A stretch of DNA of 64,000 nt from positions 248,001 through 312,000 of the forward strand of contig NZ_FZOT01000001.1 in NCBI RefSeq assembly GCF_900188095.1, written 5' to 3'. Below, one piece after another: positions 54,917 through 62,465 of this stretch (positions are counted from its first letter, which is position 1; each line of letters starts with the position of its first letter). The stretch is from Noviherbaspirillum humi (GTDB lineage: Bacteria > Pseudomonadota > Gammaproteobacteria > Burkholderiales > Burkholderiaceae_D). Under the pieces are notes generated by a model. The model was not told the origin of the DNA and made no database searches. It saw nothing but the letters and a program-made list of their open reading frames with translations. A program made the translations under genes and the position numbers.

Positions 54917-56566
54917 ATGTTGCGACTGAATGAAGTAACCCTCCCGCTCGACCATCCCGAAGAAGACTTGAAAGCCGCCGTGCTGGCGCGGCTGCAGATA
55001 CCGGAACAGGATCTGCTCGGCTTCAATATCTTCCGCCGCGGCCACGATGCCCGCCGCAAGAGCGCCATCCTGCTGGTGTACACCCTCGACGTGGAAGTGC
55101 GCGACGAGGAAGCGCTGCTGCGGCGCTTCCAGGGCGTGGCCAATATCGGCCGCACGCCGGACATGGAATATCGCTTCGTCGCCCAGGCGCCGGCAAGCTT
55201 CGGCGGCAAGCGGCCGGTGGTCATCGGCACCGGTCCGTGCGGCATCTTCGCCGGCCTGATTCTGGCGCAGATGGGCTTCAAGCCCATCATCCTGGAGCGC
55301 GGCAAGGCGGTGCGCGAACGCACCCAGGATACCTGGGGCCTGTGGCGCAAGCGGGTGCTGCAGCCGGAATCGAACGTGCAGTTCGGCGAAGGCGGCGCGG
55401 GCACCTTCTCCGACGGCAAGCTGTACAGCCAGATCAAGGACCCGAAGCACTACGGGCGCAAGGTGCTGGCCGAGTTCGTCAAGGCTTACGCGCCGCCGGA
55501 AATCCTGTACGTCAGCAAGCCGCACATCGGCACCTTCCGCCTGGTGAAGATGGTGCAGGCGATGCGCGCCACCACCGAATCCTTTGGCGGCGAATTCCGC
55601 TTCCAGAGCAAGGTGGTGGACCTGAACATCGAGGACGGCCGCATCCGCGGCGTGGTGCTGGAAGGCGGCGAGGTGATCGATACCGACCATGTGGTGCTGG
55701 CAGTGGGCCACAGCGCGCGCGATACCTTCCAGATGCTGTACGACCGCGGCGTGTATGTGGAAGCCAAGCCCTTCTCGATCGGCTTCCGCGCCGAGCATCC
55801 GCAATCGCTGATCGACAAGGCCCGCTTCGGCAAGTTCGCCGGCCATCCGCTGCTCGGCGCTGCCGACTACAAGCTGGTGCACCATGCCAGCAATGGGCGC
55901 ACGGTGTACAGCTTCTGCATGTGCCCGGGCGGCACGGTGGTCGCGGCCACCTCGGAGCCGAACCGGGTGGTCACCAACGGCATGAGCCAGTACTCCCGCA
56001 ACGAGCGCAATGCCAACAGCGGCATCGTGGTCGGCATCACGCCGGCGGTGGACTATCCCGGCCATCCGCTGGCCGGCATCGATTTCCAGCGCGCGCTGGA
56101 GTCGCGCGCCTTCGAGCTCGGCGGCGGCAATTACGATGCGCCCGGCCAGCTGGTGGGCGACTTCATCGCCGGCCGGCCCTCCACCGAATTCGGCTCGGTG
56201 CTGCCCTCCTACAAGCCGGGCGTGCACCTCGGCGACCTCGCGCCCAGCCTGCCGGAATATGCGATCGAAGCCATGCGCGAAGCCTTTCCGGCCTTCGACC
56301 GCCAGATCCGCGGCTATGCAATGCACGACGCGGTGCTGACGGGCGTGGAAACGCGCACCTCGTCGCCGGTGCGGGTCAAGCGCCAGGACAATTTCCAGAG
56401 CATGAACGTGAAAGGCCTGTTCCCGGCCGGCGAGGGCGCGGGCTATGCCGGCGGCATCTTCTCCGCCGCGGTGGATGGCATCAAGGTGGCGGAAGCCGTG
56501 GCGCTCAGCCTGGTCGGGCGCGAGGATGCCCAGGGCGGCTCGGCGCCGGGCATGCAGACCTACTAA
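54917..56566 (+). CDS. NAD(P)/FAD-dependent oxidoreductase (uncharacterised dehydrogenase family)
   Basis: A 549-residue flavoprotein of the COG2509-like family. An N-terminal domain of about 95 residues (LRLNEVTLPLDHPEEDLKAA) precedes the FAD motif VVIGTGPCGIFAGLILAQMG; GTFSDGKLYSQIKDP and GEGAGYAGGIFSAAVDGIKV are family blocks near the middle and end. The substrate is not established in any member I know. Start Met 54917 matches the family; a longer frame from 54857 does not. Its stop overlaps the next, converging gene by 4 bp. Confidence 0.88.
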   Translation: MLRLNEVTLPLDHPEEDLKAAVLARLQIPEQDLLGFNIFRRGHDARRKSAILLVYTLDVEVRDEEALLRRFQGVANIGRTPDMEYRFVAQAPASFGGKRPVVIGTGPCGIFAGLILAQMGFKPIILERGKAVRERTQDTWGLWRKRVLQPESNVQFGEGGAGTFSDGKLYSQIKDPKHYGRKVLAEFVKAYAPPEILYVSKPHIGTFRLVKMVQAMRATTESFGGEFRFQSKVVDLNIEDGRIRGVVLEGGEVIDTDHVVLAVGHSARDTFQMLYDRGVYVEAKPFSIGFRAEHPQSLIDKARFGKFAGHPLLGAADYKLVHHASNGRTVYSFCMCPGGTVVAATSEPNRVVTNGMSQYSRNERNANSGIVVGITPAVDYPGHPLAGIDFQRALESRAFELGGGNYDAPGQLVGDFIAGRPSTEFGSVLPSYKPGVHLGDLAPSLPEYAIEAMREAFPAFDRQIRGYAMHDAVLTGVETRTSSPVRVKRQDNFQSMNVKGLFPAGEGAGYAGGIFSAAVDGIKVAEAVALSLVGREDAQGGSAPGMQTY

Positions 56567-57051
56567 TCCACTTCCAGCGTCAGCAGGCGCGGCTTGCGCC
56601 TGCCTGCCTCGATCTCCAGGAAGCCCACTGAAATCGGCAGCTTGAAGCGGCGCGGCCCGGCGCTGCCGGGGTTGATGTAGATGACCTTGCCTTCCATGCT
56701 GATCTGCGGCTTGTGCGAATGTCCGCTGATCACCACGTCGGCCCCGGCCGCATCCTCCGGACGCAGTTCCTTCAGGTCGTGTATCACCAGGATGCGCACG
56801 CCCTCTACGGTGAGGGTTTCGACTTCGTTCAAGCCGTGCGCCCAGTCGCCGCGGTCGTTGTTGCCGCGCACCGCCAGCACCGGCGCGATCTTCGCCAGAT
56901 CTTCCAGCACCTCGGGCGCGCAGATGTCGCCCGCATGGATGATGCAGTCCACGCCGGCCAGCGCATGCCGCGCTTCCGGCCGCACCAGGTTGTGGGTATC
57001 GGAAATGAGGCCGATCACGAGGCCCAGGCGATCCGGTTTGTTCGTCGTCAT
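56563..57051 (-). CDS. YfcE/MJ0936-like metallophosphoesterase
   Basis: A 162-residue calcineurin-like phosphodiesterase. The metal ligands are in LISDTHNLVRPEA, IIHAGDI, VRGNNDRGDW and ISGHSHKPQ, with INPGSAGPRR near the end. Small members hydrolyse phosphodiesters in vitro; the natural substrate is usually unknown. It converges on the FAD oxidoreductase with a 4-bp overlap of stops and follows the GST gene at 46 bp in the same direction. Confidence 0.9.
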   Translation of the reverse strand: MTTNKPDRLGLVIGLISDTHNLVRPEARHALAGVDCIIHAGDICAPEVLEDLAKIAPVLAVRGNNDRGDWAHGLNEVETLTVEGVRILVIHDLKELRPEDAAGADVVISGHSHKPQISMEGKVIYINPGSAGPRRFKLPISVGFLEIEAGRRKPRLLTLEVD

Positions 57052-57097
57052 GCGGCTACGACACCGGATCGATCACCGGGTTTCGTCTCGACGTGAG

Positions 57098-57709
57098 TCA
57101 AGCCGGAATCAGGCCTTCCGCCACCATCGCCTTGCGCACCGCCGGACGGGCGGCCACGCGCTGCTGGTAGGCGCCGATCGCCGGCCAGCGGCTCAGGTCG
57201 ATGCCGACGCGCGGCGCCCAGTTCAGCACGGTGAACAGGTAGGCATCGGCCACGGTGAAGCTGTTGCCGGTGAGGTAGTCCTTGCCTCCCAGCTGATTGG
57301 CCACCGCGTCCAGCCGATTGGCGAGGTTGTCGCGGGCGATGGTCTTGTACTCTTCCGGCGTGGTCGGGCGGAACAGCGGGCTGAAGCTCTTGTGCAACTC
57401 GGTGGAGATGAAGTTCAGCCACTCGATCAGGTGGTAGCGTTCCATGCTGCCGGCGGCTGGCGCCAGCTTGCTCTGCGGCGCCTGGTCGGCGAGGTATTGA
57501 ACGATGGCCGGACCTTCGGTGAGCACGTCGCCGCTGTCGAGCTGCAGCGCCGGCACATAGCCGCGCGGATTCACCTGGCGGTAGTCGTTGCCGCTGGCGG
57601 TCTTCTTGTCCGCCAGATTGACCCGCTCGGTCTCGAAGTCGAAGCCGGCTTCGCACAGCACGATGTGCGGGGACAGGGAGCAGGCACCGGGGGAAAAATA
57701 GAGTTTCAT
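57098..57709 (-). CDS. gstA: beta-class glutathione S-transferase
   Basis: A 203-residue GST very like E. coli GstA (201). MKLYFSPGACSLSPHIVLCE carries Cys10 that binds glutathione in the beta class; NPRGYVPALQLDSGDVLTEG includes the cis-Pro and the ESQAI-like position, and FTVADAYLFTVLNWAP is the C-terminal N-capping block. It conjugates or binds electrophiles in the cytoplasm. It is divergent from the acyl-CoA ligase gene. Confidence 0.94.
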   Translation of the reverse strand: MKLYFSPGACSLSPHIVLCEAGFDFETERVNLADKKTASGNDYRQVNPRGYVPALQLDSGDVLTEGPAIVQYLADQAPQSKLAPAAGSMERYHLIEWLNFISTELHKSFSPLFRPTTPEEYKTIARDNLANRLDAVANQLGGKDYLTGNSFTVADAYLFTVLNWAPRVGIDLSRWPAIGAYQQRVAARPAVRKAMVAEGLIPA

Positions 57710-57904
57710 TCGTCAGGCTCCTATAGGGATCATGCGGTGAGGCGGAACTGAACAAATCGTCAATCCGGAGTGCGATGGTAGCGCAGCCGGCGCGATCCTG
57801 CTCCTGCCTGCGCAGCCTCAAGCGCCGCCAACCGGCGCATGCCGCCCGCTTGCCATGAAGGCTATAATCGTCCGGGCCAAATCCAAAAACAGCAGGCGGA
57901 GACA

Positions 57905-59563
57905 ATGAACACCACCCACTACCCCCATTGGCCGGCGGGCATGCCCTATGCCATTTCCACGCCGGAAACCAGCGTCTACCTGAACCTCGAGATATCGGCG
58001 CGCCGCTATCCGAACCGGCCGGCGATCATCTTCTACGACGCGCTCCTGACTTACGCCGAGCTGGACCGCCAGGTGCGGCTGCTGGCCGGCTATCTGCAGC
58101 AGCAATGCGGCGTGGCGCGGGGCGACCGGGTGCTGCTCGACATGCAGAACAGCCCGCAGTTCATCATCGCCTACTTCGCCATCCTGCGCGCCGACGCCAT
58201 GGTGGTGCCGGTGAACCCGATGCTGATGACCGACGAGCTGCAGCATTACGTGGAAGACAGCGGCGCGTCGGTCGCCATCGCCGCCCAGGAAGTGTTTCCG
58301 CGCCTGGCGCCGCTGGTCGGCAACACCGGCCTGACGCATGCCATCGTGGCCAGCTACTCCGACTACCTCACCGCGCCGACCGACCTCACTGTGCCCGACT
58401 TCGTGCGCGCCCCGCGCAACGTGCCGGCGCAGGACGGCGTGGCGACCTGGAACGACGCCCTCGCCGCCGGCTGCGAGCCGGGACCGCACCAGGCCGGCCC
58501 GGACGACCTCGCCTGCATGCCCTATACCTCCGGCACCACCGGCAAGCCCAAGGGCTGCGTGCATACCCATCGCTCGCTGATGTTCAACGCCGTCGCCAGC
58601 CCCACCTGGTCCGGCGCCACCGTCGCCGACCAGGTCACGCTGGCGGTGCTGCCCTTCTTCCACGTCACCGGCATGCAGTCGGTGATGAACTCGGCCATCT
58701 ACTGCGGCGGCGCCATCGTCGTGCTGCCGCGCTGGGACCGCGACGCCGCCGGCCAGCTGATCACCCGCTATAAGGTCACCGGCTGGACGCTGATCCCGAC
58801 CATGATGATCGACTTCCTCTCCAACCCGCGCCTCGGCGAGTACGACATCAGCGGCCTCAAGCGCATCTCCGGCGGCGGCGCCGCCATGCCGGCCGCCATC
58901 GCGCAGAAGCTGCTGGAGCTGACCGGCCAGACCTACATGGAAGGCTACGGACTCTCCGAAACCATGGCCGCCACCCACGTCAACCCGCCGCATCGCATGA
59001 AGCAGCAATGCCTCGGCGTGCCCTACTTCAACGTCGACGCCCGCATCGTCGATCCGGTCACCTTCCAGGAAGTGCCGCAGGGCGAGCAGGGCGAGATCTG
59101 GCTGCACGGCCCCCAGGTGTTCCAGGGCTACTGGAACGACCCGCAGAAAACCGCCGACGCCTTTGCCGAACTCGACGGCAAGCGCTTCTTCCGCTCCGGC
59201 GACCTCGGCTACATGGACGAGGAAGGCTTCTTCTTCTTCACCGACCGCCTGAAGCGCATGATCAACGCCAGCGGCTTCAAGGTCTGGCCGGCGGAAGTGG
59301 AAGCGATGATGTACCAGCACCCGGCGGTGCAGGAATGCTGCATCATCGCCGCCCGTGACGCCTATCGCGGCGAGACGGTGAAGGCGGTGGTGGTCAGGCG
59401 CCCCGGCAGCGAGGCCAGCGCCGAGGACATCATCGAGTGGGCGCATGCCAAGATGGCGGCATACAAGACGCCGCGGGTGGTGGAGTTTGTAGAGGCCTTG
59501 CCGAAGTCGGCGACGGGGAAGGTGATGTGGCGGGTGTTGCAGGAGAGGGAGATGGCGAAGTGA
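57905..59563 (+). CDS. fatty-acyl/long-chain acyl-CoA ligase (AMP-binding)
   Basis: A 552-residue adenylate-forming ligase. MPYTSGTTGKPKGCVHTHRS is the P-loop-like AMP motif, YMEGYGLSETMAATH the A5-like block, RSGDLGYMDEEGFFFFTDRL the A7-A8 region with the hinge Asp, and PKSATGKVMWRVLQ the catalytic Lys. It activates a carboxylate to its CoA thioester; chain length is not readable. ATG 57905 follows GCGGAGACA. The last 312 bp are repeated, diverged, at 61733-62044 next to an IS630 element. Confidence 0.92.
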   Translation: MNTTHYPHWPAGMPYAISTPETSVYLNLEISARRYPNRPAIIFYDALLTYAELDRQVRLLAGYLQQQCGVARGDRVLLDMQNSPQFIIAYFAILRADAMVVPVNPMLMTDELQHYVEDSGASVAIAAQEVFPRLAPLVGNTGLTHAIVASYSDYLTAPTDLTVPDFVRAPRNVPAQDGVATWNDALAAGCEPGPHQAGPDDLACMPYTSGTTGKPKGCVHTHRSLMFNAVASPTWSGATVADQVTLAVLPFFHVTGMQSVMNSAIYCGGAIVVLPRWDRDAAGQLITRYKVTGWTLIPTMMIDFLSNPRLGEYDISGLKRISGGGAAMPAAIAQKLLELTGQTYMEGYGLSETMAATHVNPPHRMKQQCLGVPYFNVDARIVDPVTFQEVPQGEQGEIWLHGPQVFQGYWNDPQKTADAFAELDGKRFFRSGDLGYMDEEGFFFFTDRLKRMINASGFKVWPAEVEAMMYQHPAVQECCIIAARDAYRGETVKAVVVRRPGSEASAEDIIEWAHAKMAAYKTPRVVEFVEALPKSATGKVMWRVLQEREMAK

Positions 59564-59900
59564 GACAGGAAGCCCCGCAGATTTGGTCCGCGGGCGCTTT
59601 TCAGCAGGATGTTTGCATTCGAGGAAATAGCTTCGTATAAGCTCGCAACTGCCTGATCAAATTGTGGGTACTACACCTTAGCGGTTGCTCCATTGTGCGG
59701 CAAACATTCCGGATTGAACGACAGATCAACCTGTCAAATAAGAGAAACCGGTCGCCCCACTGGCCGGGGCTACACACCAAAGCGATCTTGAGCATTCTTA
59801 AAGCTCGGAACATCAATGCGAAAACCGGGGAATTTAAGCCGTCGGAAGATTATTCTTTGAATGTATGCAATAAGATCGCTTTTCTTCATGACTTTGATTT
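59564..59900. other. gap without recognised gene, start of AT-richer region
   Basis: About 340 bp, visibly lower in GC than the flanking core genes. Short open frames exist, but none has a ribosome-binding site or recognisable sequence. It marks the left side of a region that has been rearranged or acquired. Confidence 0.4.
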
Positions 59901-60320
59901 TTAATCAGGCAAAGTCACATTTATGACAGGCGGTAAACCGTTAGGCACCAGAGATCCGTCGCACCTTATCTCGAACTTTATTACTCCTCCCGAGCCAACA
60001 TTCGGTATCTCAAGCTTCACGCGCCTGCTATCCTGTGCCACGTAAGGCTCAGCCACTGAAATATGTTTGCCGCCTTGGACTCTATTGTCATATACAGCAG
60101 CATCCACTCTGACAAGTCCATGATTTTTGTTTTCACCAATGCCTTTAACTGTATAGTTACCCGGTCCAGTCTTATCAATCTTTGTGCTTAGAATGCAGCT
60201 TGGCCCATTAGATTGTTTATGAGGCGTTAGAAACCCAGAGCGAACAATATTGTTTTGACTTACATATTCTTTCCTCGGCACTCCACTTATTGAGCCGGCC
60301 CTGTTTTGTTGAACTGAAAC
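59901..60320 (-). CDS. truncated ORF of unknown function beside IS630
   Basis: The frame ends at 59901 and reads back through RVDAAVYDNRVQGGKHISVA, RRVKLEIPNVGSGGVIKFEI and PNGLPPVINVTLPD, a beta-rich sequence with low-GC codons. At its 5' side it runs into the end of the transposase gene, where the frame becomes non-native (shadow of the transposase). So about 135 native residues remain, without a start. It is probably the 3' end of a gene cut by the insertion. I do not recognise the family. Confidence 0.45.
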   Translation of the reverse strand, partial: VSVQQNRAGSISGVPRKEYVSQNNIVRSGFLTPHKQSNGPSCILSTKIDKTGPGNYTVKGIGENKNHGLVRVDAAVYDNRVQGGKHISVAEPYVAQDSRRVKLEIPNVGSGGVIKFEIRCDGSLVPNGLPPVINVTLPD

Positions 60321-61450
60321 GGTGTCATGCTGCGTAAGCGACCGTGTGATGCTCGAAATACTTTCTGATGCGGGCCGGCATATTGGCCAGCTTGTGCAGG
60401 TAGCTGGCAACGGCCCGTTTCAATTCGCCCTGGCCGCGCCGTGGCGCCAACTTTGACATCGCCTGCTTCAGGTCCGCATTGAGCAGTTCATCCGGGTTTA
60501 ATTCCGGGCTATAGCTCGGTAGATAAAATACTTCGATTTGCGCTCGGTGTTTGTTCAGCCAGGCCACGACTTCTGGCGCCTTATGCACCTTCAGGTTATC
60601 CAGAATCAGGAACACCTTGCGCTTGGCTTCGTGTGCCAGGCGGCGCAGGAAGCCAATTAGCAGGTTGGCATTGATTGCCTGCTTGAGCATCATCCAGCGC
60701 ACCTCACCCTTGTTCGTCACCGCCGAGATCAGATCCACCTTTTCCCGTCGATGACACGGCCGCACCACCGGTGTATCACCAGCAGGGGCATAACTGCGCC
60801 CACGTACGTCATCGCTGCGCAAGCCGGTCTCGTCGCCCCAGTAAATCTCGCCATCTTCGGCCGCCGCCCGGCCGGCGATGACCGGGTATTGCTCGTCGAG
60901 CCAGCGCTGCACCGCCACCGGGTCTTGTTCGTAGGCACGTTCCAAGGGCTTTTGCGGCGTATAGCCCCAGCGCTTGAGGTACTTGCCCGTGGTGCGCACG
61001 ATCAGCCGCTGGCCGGTCTGCTGCGCAATGAGTGCTGCCACCGCCGCCCGGCTCCACAGCGCGAACGGCAAGCCCAGCTCATCCGGTGTATGCTCGGCCA
61101 CCAACGCCTGAATCGCCTGCTGCTGGCGGGCATCGAGCAAACAGTTTTCTCCCTTCCGTGGCCCGCGATGCTGCTGCACCGGCACGGCTGCCCAGCCGCC
61201 CTCACGGTACGCCCTGACTGCGCTGATGGCCGTGTTGCGCGATACTTCGCACAAGGCGCTGACCTGGTCGTACGTCATGCCGCTCAAATACAGTTTCACG
61301 GCGCGCCGCCGCCGTTCATTCAACACCACCACTGGCAGCAGTCGACTATCGCTGCGTTGCTCCATCGGTTCCATGATTGGCTCCTGCGTATCGGTCGTCA
61401 ATCCCTTGGATGCCAATATCCGATGCACAATTTCGACAACCCGCTGGCTA
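60315..61450 (-). mobile_element. IS630-type insertion sequence
   Basis: A single-gene element of about 1.1 kb. The limits are approximate: near the left end GAAACGGTGTCAT and, on the opposite strand near the right end, GAAATTGTGCAT are similar in the way imperfect terminal inverted repeats would be. The TA duplication typical of the family was not fixed. It lies between the end of an acyl-CoA ligase gene and a diverged copy of that gene's end. Confidence 0.7.
60325..61374 (-). CDS. IS630 family transposase
   Basis: A 349-residue DDE transposase. An N-terminal helix-turn-helix region (LYLSGMTYDQVSALCEVSRN) precedes the catalytic domain: YWGDETGLRSDD (first Asp), KVFLILDNLKVHKAPEV (second Asp) and YLPSYSPELNPDELLNADLK with the final acidic residue. 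CAGGAG about 7 bp upstream favours Met 61374; the frame is open to 61428. The gene is intact, so the element may be active. Confidence 0.9.
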   Translation of the reverse strand: MEPMEQRSDSRLLPVVVLNERRRRAVKLYLSGMTYDQVSALCEVSRNTAISAVRAYREGGWAAVPVQQHRGPRKGENCLLDARQQQAIQALVAEHTPDELGLPFALWSRAAVAALIAQQTGQRLIVRTTGKYLKRWGYTPQKPLERAYEQDPVAVQRWLDEQYPVIAGRAAAEDGEIYWGDETGLRSDDVRGRSYAPAGDTPVVRPCHRREKVDLISAVTNKGEVRWMMLKQAINANLLIGFLRRLAHEAKRKVFLILDNLKVHKAPEVVAWLNKHRAQIEVFYLPSYSPELNPDELLNADLKQAMSKLAPRRGQGELKRAVASYLHKLANMPARIRKYFEHHTVAYAA

Positions 61451-61639
61451 CATAACGCGTTGCTTGATCGAAAGTCAGGCTCGATATATCAAGGCCGGAT
61501 CAATAAATTAAATGAACTGGACGAACAGCCATTAGCAAACGATGTGCCAAGGCAAGTTGGCACGCCAGTTTCGAATGATGGAAGCGGATGTAGGTTTTTC
61601 GTTCAGAACGGCTTAAAGAGACGTCGATTGCCAGACATA

Positions 61640-62044
61640 TCGAGCAGAGACGGCAACAAAAAATTGCTTTTCTTTCATTTCGGCGACATCTGCTATACGA
61701 ATGAGAGAGCAGTTTTTTTCATTAATCTCCTCAAGCGCATGATCAACGCCAGCGGCTTCAAGGTCTGGCCGGCGGAAGTGGAAGCCATGATGTACCAGCA
61801 CCCGGCGGTGCAGGAATGCTGCATCATCGCCGCCCGCGACGCTTATCGCGGCGAGACGGTGAAGGCGGTGGTAGCCAAGCGGGCAGGCGTCGAGGCCAGC
61901 GCCGAGGACATCATCGAGTGGGCGCATGCCAAGATGGCGGCGTACAAGACGCCGCGGTTGGTGGAGTTTGTAGAGGCCTTGCCGAAGTCGGCTACGGGGA
62001 AAGTGATGTGGCGGGTCTTGCAGGAAAGGGAAATGGCGAAGTGA
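61640..62044 (+). pseudogene. mosaic 3' fragment of an acyl-CoA ligase gene
   Basis: From 61733 to 62044 the DNA matches 59252-59563, the end of the complete ligase gene, with about 19 mismatches in 312 bp and no indel. Just upstream, in the same frame, AT-rich DNA encodes FFHFGDICYTNERAVFF, which lines up with the complete ligase's FFRSGDLGYMDEEGFFF but is strongly diverged at the DNA level. So a degraded ligase segment is joined to a well-kept one. No start codon or N-terminal 400 residues remain. Joined by recombination, or a remnant of a second ligase. Confidence 0.7.
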
Positions 62045-62465
62045 GGTAAGAATGTCACGCAGGGCTTGAGCGCTGCGTGATCCCTGATTGACTCATTGAT
62101 TCGCAAAGTGGGATTACGCTGGCAATGTCGAATTCATTACCCATTTGGCGTTGTATTGCATTCCCTCTTTGGTGTCGTCGTCGGTGCGGCACGATGAGGT
62201 TGTGCCGCCAATATTGGCACCGGAAAAGACGAAAATCTGTCATCACGGTCAAGTGACGGCAGCCAATTTTTTATTTCTCTGCTCATGATCCAATTTTTTT
62301 TTGTGTGGGGAAAGCCAAGGTTTGATGTGATGAATTTGTAAAACGAGAAAATTTTTTCGATTGTGAGTCGTCTGATGCGGAAAGCATGCTTCCGCCAAAT
62401 TTCCGTTGAATCAAAATGAGGAACGGCTTGCAGTTACAGATCCCAAGATATCAAACCTGAAGAAA
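62045..62465. other. AT-rich gap, nothing recognised
   Basis: About 420 bp of low-GC sequence with long T and A runs near 62260-62360. No convincing gene or terminator. Short plus-strand frames here overlap the large minus-strand gene that follows and look like shadows. Confidence 0.4.

Noticed and set aside
59662-59904. Possible 80-residue plus-strand gene after the acyl-CoA ligase
   Set aside because: No ribosome-binding site and no recognisable sequence; it lies in the disturbed AT-rich region and runs against the truncated ORF.
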